From Casuarius casuarius (Eukaryota > Chordata > Aves > Casuariiformes > Casuariidae), in NCBI GenBank assembly GCA_003342895.1, contig PTFA01000086.1, positions 1,865,199 to 1,929,198 on the forward strand: DNA of 64,000 bases. Direction: 5' to 3'. The position numbers were made by a program, and so were the translations under genes. Below, one piece after another: positions 36,015 through 46,999 of the stretch. The notes below the pieces were generated by a model. The model was not told the origin of the DNA. It made no database searches and saw nothing but the letters and a program-made list of their open reading frames with translations. Each line of letters opens with the position of its first letter. Position 1 is the first letter of the stretch.

Positions 36015-37465
36015 CAGATCAGGTTTTTTTTCTGTGGGGGTAAGGACCCCCCCTTACTCTGCCCACTGTGCTTTTGCTAGCAGGGTTCAAGAGTTTAAGG
36101 CAGAGGGATGACTGAGGATGTACTGCCTAAAACACCGAAGTTGCTGTTTTTAAAGGAGAGAACCATTTGTAGATATGCAGTGGGCACTTTCTTACACACG
36201 CTGGTCAGAATAGCTTTATCCCTAGTAAAGGAGAAAATGGATATTGGCTGGGGGGGTCACCAGCTGAGCTGGTTTCCTGTTCTGTGATAGTCTCTGCAAT
36301 AGCAGGAGAGAGATTGTGGGATAGTTGCCTCCTTCCTCTGCTTTACATCTGTAGTCTCGTAAGTTGATATTGCTCCAGATGGGGGGAAAGACCCAGATCC
36401 AACAATATAATATCCCACTCTGAAATAATGTCCTTGCAGCCCACGTGCTACCCTGTCTGTTGGGAAGTTAAGAAGCTGGCTATTGTGTCTGCAGCAGCAA
36501 TTCTATTATTCCTTTAGGATTTTTTGTTTGTTTGTTCAAGTAAACTGATATATTCAGACTCCCCAACAGATCTTAAGGGATGGCCCCACTTGTGACAATT
36601 CGCTCTCCACTTACATTGAACACCTTTAACCCCACTTGCTTCCCTCGTCAGCCTCTGCAATCTCAGCTAATCAGACAGGGGATTTTAGCTGTTTCCAAAG
36701 GCAATATCTTGACCTACACACCATTCACTTTATCTTGAGTGATGAAGGTGATGTTCTCTACATTTATAGTTCATTATGCTCCCAAAGTTGATTCATTCAG
36801 ATGTTCTCCCTGTAAAANCTATAACAATACAGAACTAGGAATTGTGCACCTACCTCATTTGACCAGAAACGGGAATGCAAGACCCTAATCCTGAATATTG
36901 ATCATGGAAGACTAATGCTGCCACAGTTAACTTGGCAAGAACTGACCAGTGTACTTACAATTTGTATTTCTAATTTTCCTTGGTTAGGAATAAAGCAATA
37001 TCTTGTTTATTAGATAACATCTTTATTATAAGCATCTCACACAGCCTTTCCACTTCAACCCACATGGGTTTCTTCTGCTCTTGGCAGAGATCAATGAAGT
37101 CAATATTTCTGACTGCAACGCTTTCTATGACTTACACATATTTAAAAGGATAAATCCCAATCAACAAATCCTCTGCTCGAACATAACCATTATAATCCTT
37201 ACCTTTGATCCTTTGGGCTACAGAAAACAGTGGAAGGATGGAGTACATCTTTCCAGCTCTCTAGAAATAGTTATTATGATAACAGAAGCTAGACGACATT
37301 GCTTGGGTTTGCTGGATGGAATTTCTCCAGCGAAACCAGTAAGTGGTGCTACAGTTTCACAAGTACAAAATGGCCAGAGAGGCCTTTTAATCTGATATTA
37401 ACAATATTGTTCATACCTTTCATGTAGCAAGATGTCAAAATAGCCTTTACTCAAGCTCCTGGACC
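36015..37465. other. Non-coding, nothing certain
   Basis: The first ambiguous base of the window is at 36818. A 104-codon frame (37081-37395) begins right after an acceptor-like TTTCTTCTGCTCTTGGCAG but has no recognisable content, so it is not called. Confidence 0.45.
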
Positions 37466-37469
37466 TCTG

Positions 37470-37605
37470 TAGTACTGAGACACAAAGTATGATACTTATT
37501 TCACATATGGGGTAATTGAGGCATATTAAAATAATCACTTCATGAAAATATCATGAAAGAGATGGTAGCAGAGCCAGAGCCAGAGCCCTGGGTTTTCCAT
37601 TTAGT
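37470..37605 (-). mobile_element. MIR-type SINE fragment
   Basis: In antisense MIR order: CACATATGGGGTAATTGAGG (known 'acagatggggaaactgagg') near 37503, then AGCAGAGCCAGAGCCAGAGC and CCTGGGTTTTCC near 37567-37600 (known 'ggcagagccgggattcgaacccaggtctt'). The copy is old. The AGAGCC triplet repeat inside it looks like a later local expansion. Confidence 0.65.
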
Positions 37606-37829
37606 ATAGCTATATTTTTAACAGATGAGATTCAAGTTACACAACTCAAGCTAGGGAGTTGCCTAAGTTATGTTTAGGGAGTTGAATTTAATCATTATAA
37701 GGCTTGTTTTAGTCTTGTGAATTTAGTGTGCTACAACCATCCTTTCTTCAGCATATGGAGGCCAAATAAGTTCAAAGTGAGTGCATTTCAACAGGGCTAC
37801 TTTTGAGGGTGAAATTGTTGGCCAACCCT

Positions 37830-38090
37830 ACATTTTACAGCTGCAGCTACACCGGCAAACCCCACTAATACAGATGCAACTTGTCATGCCAGGAGAGTGT
37901 TTTTAGTAGTTAAGGTTTTACTAGCTCCCTGAATGAAAGAAGCTGTATCAGCAAAATCACTTTTTTTTTTCAGTACAGCTGAATCTATGCTGAAGGTTGT
38001 GCCTATATAGAATGTTGTAAAAAAAGAACGACACCTCTAACCAAAATTACTATGCTGGCAAAAGGTTTTACTGTAGACCTGACTTTAAAG
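37830..38090. mobile_element. Possible decayed non-autonomous DNA transposon
   Basis: AGCTGCAGCTACACCGGCAA near 37840 and CTATGCTGGCAAAAGGTTTT with ACTGTAGACCTGAC near 38050-38085 resemble parts of a short reptile DNA-transposon family carrying 'ctacaccgacgggagagc' and 'gtgtagaca' ends. The match is partial and from memory. Confidence 0.35.
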
Positions 38091-38317
38091 GTTCCTTAGG
38101 CAAAATTTTAACAGAAGAAAAGTCAAATGGGGAAAAGAGGAAGAGGAAGAGGGTGGAAGGGCAGGGAGAAGAGTGAAAAAGGAATTCTTTTCTGCCCAGT
38201 AGTCAAACTGTTCTCTCTGAAGTNTTTTGCTTTGCTCTAGAAATAGATAAACAACTTCAAAAGATGTGCTTGTTTTATTGAGAGATCTAATAGATCTTTT
38301 GATATAGTGCCATATGT

Positions 38318-38415
38318 CCTGAGTCTGCTCTCACTTATAGTCAGGAGTAAATCGTCCGAGTTCAGAGAAGCTACTTCATGGGAAAACAACATAAGAAAAG
38401 AATCAGGCCCTTCGT
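38318..38415. mobile_element. Palindromic amniote repeat element
   Basis: CCTGAGTCTGCTCTCACTTA, then AGTCAGGAGTAAATC and finally AAAAGAATCAGGCCCTT, matches a short palindromic repeat abundant in turtles and crocodilians ('atcctgctctcacttacactggtgtaaatcaggagtaactcc ... agaatcaggccc'). The order fits a full-length but decayed copy. A related copy lies at 51963-52056. Confidence 0.65.
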
Positions 38416-38419
38416 CCTC

Positions 38420-38955
38420 AGCAAATATTTAATCAGAGCTTAAAACTAAGTTTAATATTTGCCAAAAGGGCTAGCTGCCAGAGCCCAGAAAAATCTTGAC
38501 AGGGGCTTACCTGTTTTCATTTGCAGAATGCAGAGTCAATATATAAGCACTTTAGTTTGATTCCTTTGTTCAACTAAAAAACTCTAGCGAAAAAGCATTG
38601 AAGAAATGAAAGTATAGTACCTATAATTGTGATTAATTTTGCTTTTTTTTTCTTTTACATGTCTCAATTTTGCTTACGGTTTATACATTTTCACTTGGGG
38701 AAACTTTCTTTTTTGTGAAGAGCTTACAAAATGGCCTGTGATAAAGTTATTTCACACATATTACACTGACACTTTCTATATTATGCAAGTATCAGCATCT
38801 TAACATTGGGGCATCTCTTCTCACTATTTGCATTTACACCAGGCTTTGAAAGATTGAGTTATAAAAAAGAGGCTGTCTTTGACTCATGCTTAGTCTAAAA
38901 TGCTCGACTAGCTAACAGTTTTCAAAACTGCAACCATAAAACAGATACTCCATTA
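38420..38955. other. AT-rich DNA, nothing recognised
   Basis: No frame, repeat or motif cluster of note. Confidence 0.55.
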
Positions 38956-38958
38956 AAA

Positions 38959-38978
38959 AGAGAGAGAGAGAGAGAGAC
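38959..38978. repeat. (AG)n microsatellite
   Basis: Ten consecutive AG units following an A-rich stretch. Confidence 0.9.
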
Positions 38979-38979
38979 C

Positions 38980-39930
38980 AATAAAATCCTACGGGCATTT
39001 TGTGCAGAGATTATCTTTTAATGTGCACATGTAAAGAATCCAGCAAAATGGATGTTTCTGCTGCCTTTGACCACTACTGAAATACATNCTATTATAATAA
39101 TATATTATTCACTGTATACAGAGTCAGAAAACTTCAAACATGAAAGGAGTGAGTGAAAGCAGTCCACAGTGAATAAGGTCCTGTTGGTGAAAAGCTCTTT
39201 TAACCTAGTCACTGTTCTTATCCCCAGTAATGAATTCCACTGCTGAAGCTACAGAGAGCAATCTTATACAAGTATTAAAAGAAAGAGAAATTCTAGCTGA
39301 TTCTTAACTCTAATGCTCATGCCTTTCTCTTTCCATTCATTAGAAACTGGCNGATCACAGATCCAACCAAACAGACTTTGTCGCCAACCTTATTTTTCCC
39401 TAATAGGATGTTATGGTCTCAGAAACATTCCTTATGACATAGAAAAATGTTTCGTCTTTTGTTTAAATACCAAAATGATTGTTGATCGTAGCTACGTAAC
39501 CCGATAATGCTCACAGGCTGCACAGACCAAATTTCTTTGTAATGCAGTTTGGTCAGATTTTTCTCAGAAAGATAGCCTCGATTGAATTTGAACTTTTACA
39601 TTTGTTTCAGGGTCTAAAAAAAAAAGAGATGGAGAGAGAAAGGAAGAGAATAAAGCCAGAAACACAGGCTTAGTGAGGCTGCCTGGTGCCACTCCCAGCC
39701 CTGGTACTAGTTCACTCCGCGGTCGTAAACACGGACCGTCACTTCTTTATCTCTCTTAGGGGATTGGACTTACTCAGAAGCGCAGTAGCCTTTGCTATTC
39801 CTTTTGCAAATGCATTTTGATCACGCAACAAGGATCACACAGTAAGTTATGCCACTCCAGTTAGGTAACCAGAAGTTCCTCTTGTATTTAAAAAAAGCAA
39901 GTGATTTTTGATACAGAAAAGGCGGAAGAA
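38980..39930. other. Non-coding with ambiguous bases
   Basis: AT-rich DNA with N at 39088 and 39352. No gene recognised. The 64-codon frame at 39313 is unremarkable. Confidence 0.5.
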
Positions 39931-39935
39931 AGGCA

Positions 39936-39985
39936 AGGATTCAGCAAAGTAATTAAGAATGTGCTTAACTTCAAGTAAATGAACA
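39936..39985. mobile_element. Palindromic amniote repeat, half copy
   Basis: GATTCAGCAAAGTAATTAAG followed by AATGTGCTTAACTTCAAGTA matches the known arm 'gattcagcaaagcacttaagcatgtgcttaactttaagcacatgag'. The second arm of the palindrome is missing. A sister copy is at 52683-52722. Confidence 0.65.
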
Positions 39986-39989
39986 TTTT

Positions 39990-42700
39990 CTATGAACTTG
40001 ATAGACCTTAGCCATATGTTGAAGGTTAGGCAGNGCCCTAGTTTTCTATAAAACATGCTCGTATGGAAACTTGTTGTAGATAATGCATCCGTTTGGCAAT
40101 GTGAGCATTAATTTCTTTTCCTTCCCACACATGGAGTTTGCAGTGTCTTTGCGTGTGTGCAGAAGCACCTTTCCCCACTTTTTATTTATTTGCCCTGATA
40201 GAGCAAGTAGAAACTCATCTAGATATTTTGGCATCTTTAACTCTGCTTCTCAACACTTTTATCTTGATTTTGAACCTTCATTGCAAGGAACCATGANGAA
40301 CAGCTGCAGGATCCCAGGTCTCGTCCATGACCTAATTCTTACTGTGGCTTTGAGTAGGATTTAGGTGAAAATGAGAAACTGTGAAACAGAGGAATAAATC
40401 CGAACCTCATGAAGGACTTCGATCTGCCTGTTACTTGGTTTGTACCTTAATAATTGCAGGGTATAGTTTCAAAGAGGCTCTGAAACTGCATCCAAGCAAT
40501 ATTATTGGTAACAAACTATTAACAGAGAACAATGGCTTGACCCAAAACATTAAAATAAACATCATGAATAATATATGTGAAGTGAAATGTATAAGTGAAA
40601 TAGTGGATGTTGATGCAATAAAAAAGCCTTTGAAAATGCCCTAAAGTAAAATACATATTTTGAAAACTGCAAGTTTTATCCTTTTTTTTTTCTAAAAGTC
40701 ACATCCCTTTATGACCTCAGGCTACTACAAATATATTAGACATAGATCATTTCTAAGTGTTTTTGGCCTTTCACTAGTACAACATCAATTTTTGCTATTT
40801 GCAAGTAGTTTTTCTGACCACATACAACCCCCTCCACCAAATAAATGTACTCTTGAGTTCTTACCCCATATTTAAGAAGAAGTGACACAAGCTTTGGAAA
40901 TAAAAAAAAGGGAAAATTGCAAGTTACACAGGTATTAGGTCATGTGAATTTTGCAAATCAGCAAGACTGGGATTGCATATATTCCCCTATTACCTTAGGC
41001 ACGTATAACAAGGGGTATGTCTGACCCAATCGGATGCCAGCCAGGTCTTATCCAAAACTCTTGAAGTTCTGGGAGTGCAGTGCCAAGCTAATAAACCCTG
41101 CTTCCCATCAGATTTATTATGTAGGGCTCAGCACCNTGCCAAATGCACCCACCTGGCTTTTTGTTGGCTTGGAGCTTGGGTGGAGAAAGCCTGCCCAAAA
41201 TACCACGCAGAAGTATCCAAGGAGAAGCCATATCACCTTTTTCAATTACCTCCTGCCAGGATCTGAGTCATATTAGCAAGCAGAAGAAAAAATCTTCTGA
41301 AATCTAGGAGGATGACTGAGATACTGAAAAGCAGCCAGGTCAAAATGAATGTAAGCAAAGTTCCTAAATACCTTCAAAGTCCTGAAAACAACATCTACTT
41401 AGTTCCTCTTGTGCTCTTTGGTATCGGAGAAGGACACTGCTTAGCACATGCACCTCCCGCATACCATATTTCACCAAATGGTTATNGGCTTCCTTTTGCT
41501 CATCAGCTTTGACTACTCAATATGGGCACTAGCTTTTCTCTCCCTTTGCACACTTTGGGTGAGGATAACAGCGCTTCCTTTCTCTCTTCCACACATCTAT
41601 ATGGGCTGCAAGGTTTTAGTGTGGAGGAATGGTTCCTCTTGCTTGCCTGTGCTGTGCTAAAAGCAATGGAGACACAACCTNGAGGCATCATGCTACGCAA
41701 ACAGTAACGAAAAGGGAAGGGGCAGCCAAGTTGCCTTTGAAATTCCTTCTACAATGCAAAACACTGAAACTGAATTCAAGGTCCTTTTATGAACAGAGCC
41801 CAAACTTTCTCACTTTACCAAGAGAAGTGGTGCAAGTGATTTAATTGCNAATTTTGCCAGCAATGGCTTCTGGTCCTTTTTCCCCATCTTAGTCATTTAT
41901 CATTCAGTCTCCTTTTTACTTTTTATGGTGCTGCTCTCCATTTTCAGCAAGGTATTATTTTAAAAAGAGCTCAGCAAGGAGACATCTGTTTCTCAGAGAA
42001 GTACCTGTGGCTGCTTCTCAAGGCTGGGGAGGGTCTTAAATGCTTCTTACTGTGTTTTTCCCATGGCTGCTTGCAGCACTCGCGAGGTTTCTCTTGCTGT
42101 CTTGGCTACAGTGGAGTCTTTTGCATGAACGCAGCTGCTCCAGCCCCAAGCCTCACTTTAGAAATGATGTTTTGGTGTAACTGACCTCCGTAATCAGCAT
42201 CAGTACAAACCACCATTGCAACCTTCTGCTTTTAGTTCAGTGCAGTGGTATAATAACACTATCCAAAAAAATCCAACCCAAAGCAAAGCCTATACGGTTT
42301 TTCAGAACAAATGAGTCAATCGACTTTCTTTACAACTATCAACAAGCATGCAGTCATAAGCAACTCTGCAGTAATAAATTGATTTGCCAGACCTTAAAGA
42401 AACCTCTACACAAATAAACTAATACTGCTCAGAAGTCCCATATAAAAAAGANAGCAAAATTGAACCTGCTGCAAAACGCCAGCTCAAGGAGTATGTGCCA
42501 GCCTAGCATTACTGAGCCCCCAAGAACTAGCCCATGATAAACAAACCCACAAGCACATCCAGAACCAATAACCAGCTGTTCAATGAAAACCATTTTTTGC
42601 AAAGTGCTGTGCGAGTTGGTAGTGAAAGGCAGAGAAATTCCTAAAGGGAGAGATGCCTGCTGTAAATGCCACTCAGGAAGAGAGAGAAAAGCAAAATGTT
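39990..42700. other. Non-coding with scattered ambiguous bases
   Basis: Single N bases lie at 40034, 40297, 41136, 41486, 41681, 41849 and 42452. Frames of up to 101 codons overlap on both strands without motifs. No repeat family recognised. Confidence 0.5.
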
Positions 42701-42705
42701 CAAAC

Positions 42706-42728
42706 AATAAATAAATAAATAAATAAAC
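42706..42728. repeat. (AAAT)n microsatellite
   Basis: Five to six AAAT units. Confidence 0.9.
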
Positions 42729-42844
42729 TAACAAACTAAAACCACTTGGAAGTGTCCTTTTAAAGCTCTTAAAATGTTGCTGATGAGCTTAAAATGAAAG
42801 AAAACAACATACTTACAATAAAACCCCCAGTTTTTTAAAAAAAT

Positions 42845-43030
42845 GTTTGTCTAATATAAAACCTGCTTCTCTAATTAAGCAATTAAGACTCAGCAAGGCA
42901 GACATTATCATCATATAAAGGTCATTTTAAATGAAGAGGGGATGAAAAACACTGCTGTTGGAGTGTTTTATGAATGATCCTCTTATGACTGGTGGCTGCT
43001 GGTTTGAAATGAGCTGAGAATTACTAGATA
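42845..43030. promoter_or_regulatory. Probable conserved non-coding element
   Basis: CTAATTAAGCAATTAAGACT near 42871 holds two AATTAAG cores eight bases apart. It is followed by AAAGGTCATTTTAAATGAAG (a nuclear-receptor-like half-site beside an inverted TTTAAA) near 42916 and GTTTTATGAATGATCC near 42965. Unique and frame-free. Confidence 0.4.
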
Positions 43031-43189
43031 GTATGTTTGGCTTTTCTTCTGCTTAAAGTCAGATCTGCGAATCTTAGGGCCTATTCCCTGCGCAAGCAGA
43101 GCTCCCACCGGAGTCAGTAATGTTGAATCTTTNATTCTCTTCCCCATGTAAATTACAATGAACTTAAACTATGCTAAATCTAGCTCTCA

Positions 43190-43560
43190 TTGAGGCTGTT
43201 TTGGATTTACGCTGGTGGAAATGACAAGGGAACGAGGGCAGGTACACGACTCCCCACGCACTGGGAGTACCGTGCATCGGCACCCCAGGGTTTGTGCCTG
43301 GCGTGAGATTTCCTGCCACCGCCAGCGCTGCGCGCCCACAGAGCTATTTAACGCTGGTCTGGGGTGGCTGGTTAACGCTGGTCTGCTGCTTAACACACGG
43401 GGCATCCCAAGGGCCGAGCTCTCACCACCACAAACATGGCCCCATCCCTGTTCTGCCTCCTGGGAACAGTCCCCAGCGCTGCCTGGGAGAAGACCAGGAG
43501 CATGCTGTGAGCCCGGACAAACTCAGGACACTGCCTGCGCCCCTGGCCTGGCCCTGATTA
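43190..43560. other. GC-rich patch with moderate CpG
   Basis: A GC-rich interval with CpGs concentrated at 43230-43420. ACGCTGGTCTG is repeated within about 30 bases (near 43351 and 43375). Frames of 120 and 87 codons run in different phases with no recognisable product. Function unknown. Confidence 0.45.
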
Positions 43561-43789
43561 ATGCATCGGTGATGTAGGTGTCAATAAGTCATGCACAGCT
43601 ATAGGCACATGTTCAGCACATCTAATCTTAAACCCGTCGCTCCCTGTCGCACTGTCTCTTTCTCAGAGGTTTCCTCTCCTTGCTGGAGGTGGGAAAGGGG
43701 CTAAGCGTAAGCCAGGTCAGCTCCGGGAGAGCCCCGGCTGGCCCGATGCTGCCTGATTTCTGCCTGCTTAGAGCAGTATGCAGCAAGAT

Positions 43790-44240
43790 GAGGGGATCAG
43801 GGATCCAGCTCTCAGCTTTTAGTTAGAGCTCATCAAGACCGAGCATCAGCTCTAAGATGCAGCAGTAAACATTATTTATTCTATAGGCACATCAAATGAG
43901 AAAGGAACCACAGGCAGAGTCTGGGGGATCTGAACAGGTTTAAATAGATCTGATGTGATAATTAATGTCCGTTGAGGGATTTGGGGAGGAGGGGGGAACG
44001 CAACATAAAAACAATTTCCACCTTTATTTTAAGTTCTTTTGACAGATGGGAATATTTTCTGTTATGCTACTTGTGGTTTGGGTAATGAGATTAGGCCTTG
44101 CATAGCAGGAAGCAGAATTAACTTTGTTTACTTAAAGTGACACCGTCAGCTTGGAAAATCACATTTCCATCTGAAATGCAGTGCCTACTATCATTACAAA
44201 TAACCCTTGAGATCATGATAACTAAAGGAGATTAGAGGCG
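43790..44240. promoter_or_regulatory. Probable conserved non-coding block
   Basis: A MEIS-type TTGACAGATGG lies at 44039-44049. AGTAAACATTATTTATTC near 43864 (FOX and HOX-like) and GTGATAATTAATGTCC near 43954 are accompanied by ATGAGATTAGGCC and a late GATTAGAGG. No repeat and no frame. Motif grouping suggests a developmental enhancer; untested. Confidence 0.42.
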
Positions 44241-44244
44241 AAAA

Positions 44245-44855
44245 AACATGTTCCTCCCTCTCTTTTTTTTCTTTATAGTTTGTTCACACTGCACAGTTGA
44301 CGGCACTCTCTATAGCCGGCTTCCCGGCTCGGCTGACGGCACTTCCCCATGCCTGGAAGTGCCTGAGCTCCGATGTCCTCCTGGACCTGAAAGGGAAGAG
44401 AAGTGGGCAGAAGTAACAGGCTGGGATGTGAGAAAGGAGATGAAAATCCAGTTGTGTCTGGCTGATCTCAGGCATACTGCAAAAATACCTCCCTAAAGGC
44501 AAATGGTGTGGCAGAAAAATCCCAGCAACATTTTAAAATGCATTAACATTGGGGATGTACAGGACGGGGCACTGTCTCAAAAATCCTAAAAATTTAATTT
44601 GTAGAAGCTGGCTAATTAAAAAACCCCTTAACTTAACTATGACCCTTAAACATATTTCCAGTGAAGTGGCTATAAAAAGGCCTGGTGTTCACAGTCGGCA
44701 CAGCACACACAGGGAGGAGAGGGAAGGGCTTTACAATATGATATTTACTAAATTACCAGTTTATGCACTGGAACACGCATGTATTAAATGACTGGGTTTG
44801 CATATACACGGGGGAAAATTGAAAGGGGAAAAGGCATTCTGCCTCCTCTCTGCTG
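44245..44855. promoter_or_regulatory. Unique DNA containing a TATA-like core
   Basis: GGCTATAAAAAGGCC at 44668-44682 is a strong TATA-box match flanked by GC, with CACAGTCGG about 30 bases on where a start site would be expected on the plus strand. No gene follows. The frame at 44248-44496 (82 codons) is not recognised. Promoter function is speculative. Confidence 0.2.
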
Positions 44856-44859
44856 TACC

Positions 44860-45260
44860 TACAAAAAATAGTCATAATTATAATGGCAATAAGGGTTTGC
44901 ACGGAAGAGTGCTCGTGATGAAGCTGAGGAGCGACTGAGCGTGTGTTCGTGATGATTCTCCCTCCTCCTTCGCCAGCCGAAGCCAAGCACAGTGACTTGT
45001 CCACGTGTTATTTTATGTACTCATGACCCTTGTTAATGTTTACAAATTGAGGAAATGCCTGATATCTGGCACAGCTATTACTGCTTCGTGTCAAAAAGAG
45101 TGACAGGTAAAGAGTAAAATCTGGACCTGGCACAGAGATGGATCCAAAATGCATAAATAACCAATTAAGAAAAAGTATTAATAAAAATATTGTAACAGAT
45201 CCCAATCTGCTGTTGAGTACCAATTGCCAGTAATAATCTCTATGGCAACTGAACTCTCTT
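44860..45260. promoter_or_regulatory. Probable conserved non-coding block
   Basis: A MEIS-type TGACAG lies at 45101-45106. CATAAATAACCAATTAAG near 45150, AGTATTAATAAAAATATTG near 45174 and CCAATTGCCAGTAATAATC near 45220 give dense homeodomain-type cores. Two near-identical GTTCGTGATGA/GCTCGTGATGA words lie near 44910 and 44946. Unique sequence with no credited frame. Confidence 0.42.
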
Positions 45261-45264
45261 TGGC

Positions 45265-46785
45265 CTCTCTCTGTATTCAACTAGTGTTTTATGTTTTTTT
45301 CCCCTTCCCCTTTTTTTTATGGAAAGTTTTCAAAACTGGTTTAAATATTGTGATATTTTCTTCTTCAAGTGCTGACTGGGAAAAGTATTCACTTTGGCTG
45401 TGCCACTTGCTTAAGCAGATTTTTCCTTCCTTAGATGTCTGCCTTAGAGGTGACTTTTGTGGGGGCCACTTAAGAGAAGTCCTATTCAAACAGGAAATAG
45501 GTGACAGAGATTTCCAAAATCTAGGAGGTTAAAATGTTGCCTGACAACTAAATAAAACAATTAACAAGGAGAAAAAATATACTAAATAAAGAGGTTGCTT
45601 TCAGAAACCGCTTATGTACCTGGGGAAACTTAGATTTTTTTTTTAATGGTTATTATCTGGTTGCACATATCTCCTCTGGCCAGCTGCTCTCATGTAATCG
45701 CAGAGATTTGTCTCTCTATGCTACGGTTACGTCCATGGGTGTTCCCCTTTCCCAGGCTGCTCTTGCACATGGTTTGGCTACTAGATCCAAAAGAAGGCAC
45801 TTGTTGCTGAAACAACATCATGCAGTAAATATTTGTTGTGTCACATCAATAGACAAAAAGAAAAATTGAAAGGAGACCATGCAGAGACCATGGAAATACT
45901 GTCTTACTACATGCTTGTGTAACACACAGGATCCTTCACTAAACTTTTCCATTACTACAAGTAATTAGATATCATAACAATTACAGTATAAGTGTCATGC
46001 CTTTAAACTTTTCCTTCTGGCTTTTTTCCTGGAACTCTATTTTGGGGAAAGGTCTGAAACGAGAAAGCTTGGCTTCGACTTCACTCTATGAGCAAAGAGG
46101 TGCTCTTCTCCTCTATTAGCCTTCCTCTATGCTGAGATAGCACTGAGGTTAGCACTCCCCAGCTGCCCCCAGCTGATGGATTTACCCACCTAACTCAAGC
46201 CCAGAGGAGACCCATATGCCAAACTGCCCATCAGTTTGTAATTAGTCCCAGCCCAGGGATTTTCTGCTGATAAAAAGCACAGAATTGTTCTCCCTCAACT
46301 CTGAGGAATGATGGAGGTGTTGCCTTGCTAAGTTTTGGGAAGGTGCACACTTTGGGCACATAGTTTACTTCTAGGCTTGGAGAAGTTCAGTGCCTCAGAA
46401 GGAAACCTGTCAAATTCAGCAAGCTCTGAGGAGGCTTGGCTAGGGCCAGAGCTAGAAAACAGGAATGTGCTGACAGCATGCTGATGCCTTGATGGAGGGT
46501 ATTTCTGGGGCTTTGGGGATGTATTCGGGACTTAAGGAAAGCAGTTATTTCTTTCAGCATTCGTAGTCTAGGAGTTTTCTAAGAACGTGGATCTCTAGGC
46601 TTTCCTTCAAAATCCTATTAGAAGTTGCTCTTCTAAAACTCACCGCTTTGACTTATGGGTTTTCTTAGGGCTTAGAGGACTTGGCCAGGGTGTAAGAGAT
46701 TCGAGCCTATGCTTTCCAACTTCTATTTGGCCTTTGAAAGCTTTGCAGAAGGGAATTTCAAATTGAGAGAGAAGAAATAAGTTTG
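45265..46785. other. Non-coding, nothing recognised
   Basis: A plus-strand frame of 102 codons (45224-45532) and smaller ones are unremarkable. No repeat family recognised. Confidence 0.5.
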
Positions 46786-46789
46786 ATTC

Positions 46790-46995
46790 TGCTGCCTAGT
46801 GGGAGTCACTTACCTGGGAGAGGTAGATCCTGAGGTTTTACTCCCAGGGACTGTTACTGAATTTTTGCCTCATGACTTTCATGCAAACAAAACAGTCCTT
46901 GGGGCATGGACTGACATCTACCCTTTCCAGCTGAGTGTTGTAACCACTAGGCCAAAAAGTTACGCTTATATTTTTTTCCCCACCGCTCTCTGGCC
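46790..46995 (-). mobile_element. tRNA-derived SINE, antisense old copy
   Basis: GTTGTAACCACTAGGCC near 46938 is the antisense A-box part of a tRNA head. It is followed by the tail ACCGCTCTCTGGCCCAATAA near 46982, as in the reptile SINE 'ctaaccactaggct ... tctctctggcccaata'. An upstream ACCTGGGAGAGGTAGATCCT (about 46811) fits the other half. Very diverged. Confidence 0.55.
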
Positions 46996-46999
46996 CAAT

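Noticed and set aside
37081..37395. 104-codon frame directly after an acceptor-like TTTCTTCTGCTCTTGGCAG
   Set aside because: No recognisable protein content and no clear donor at its end. Such acceptor matches are frequent by chance. RNA-seq could reopen it.
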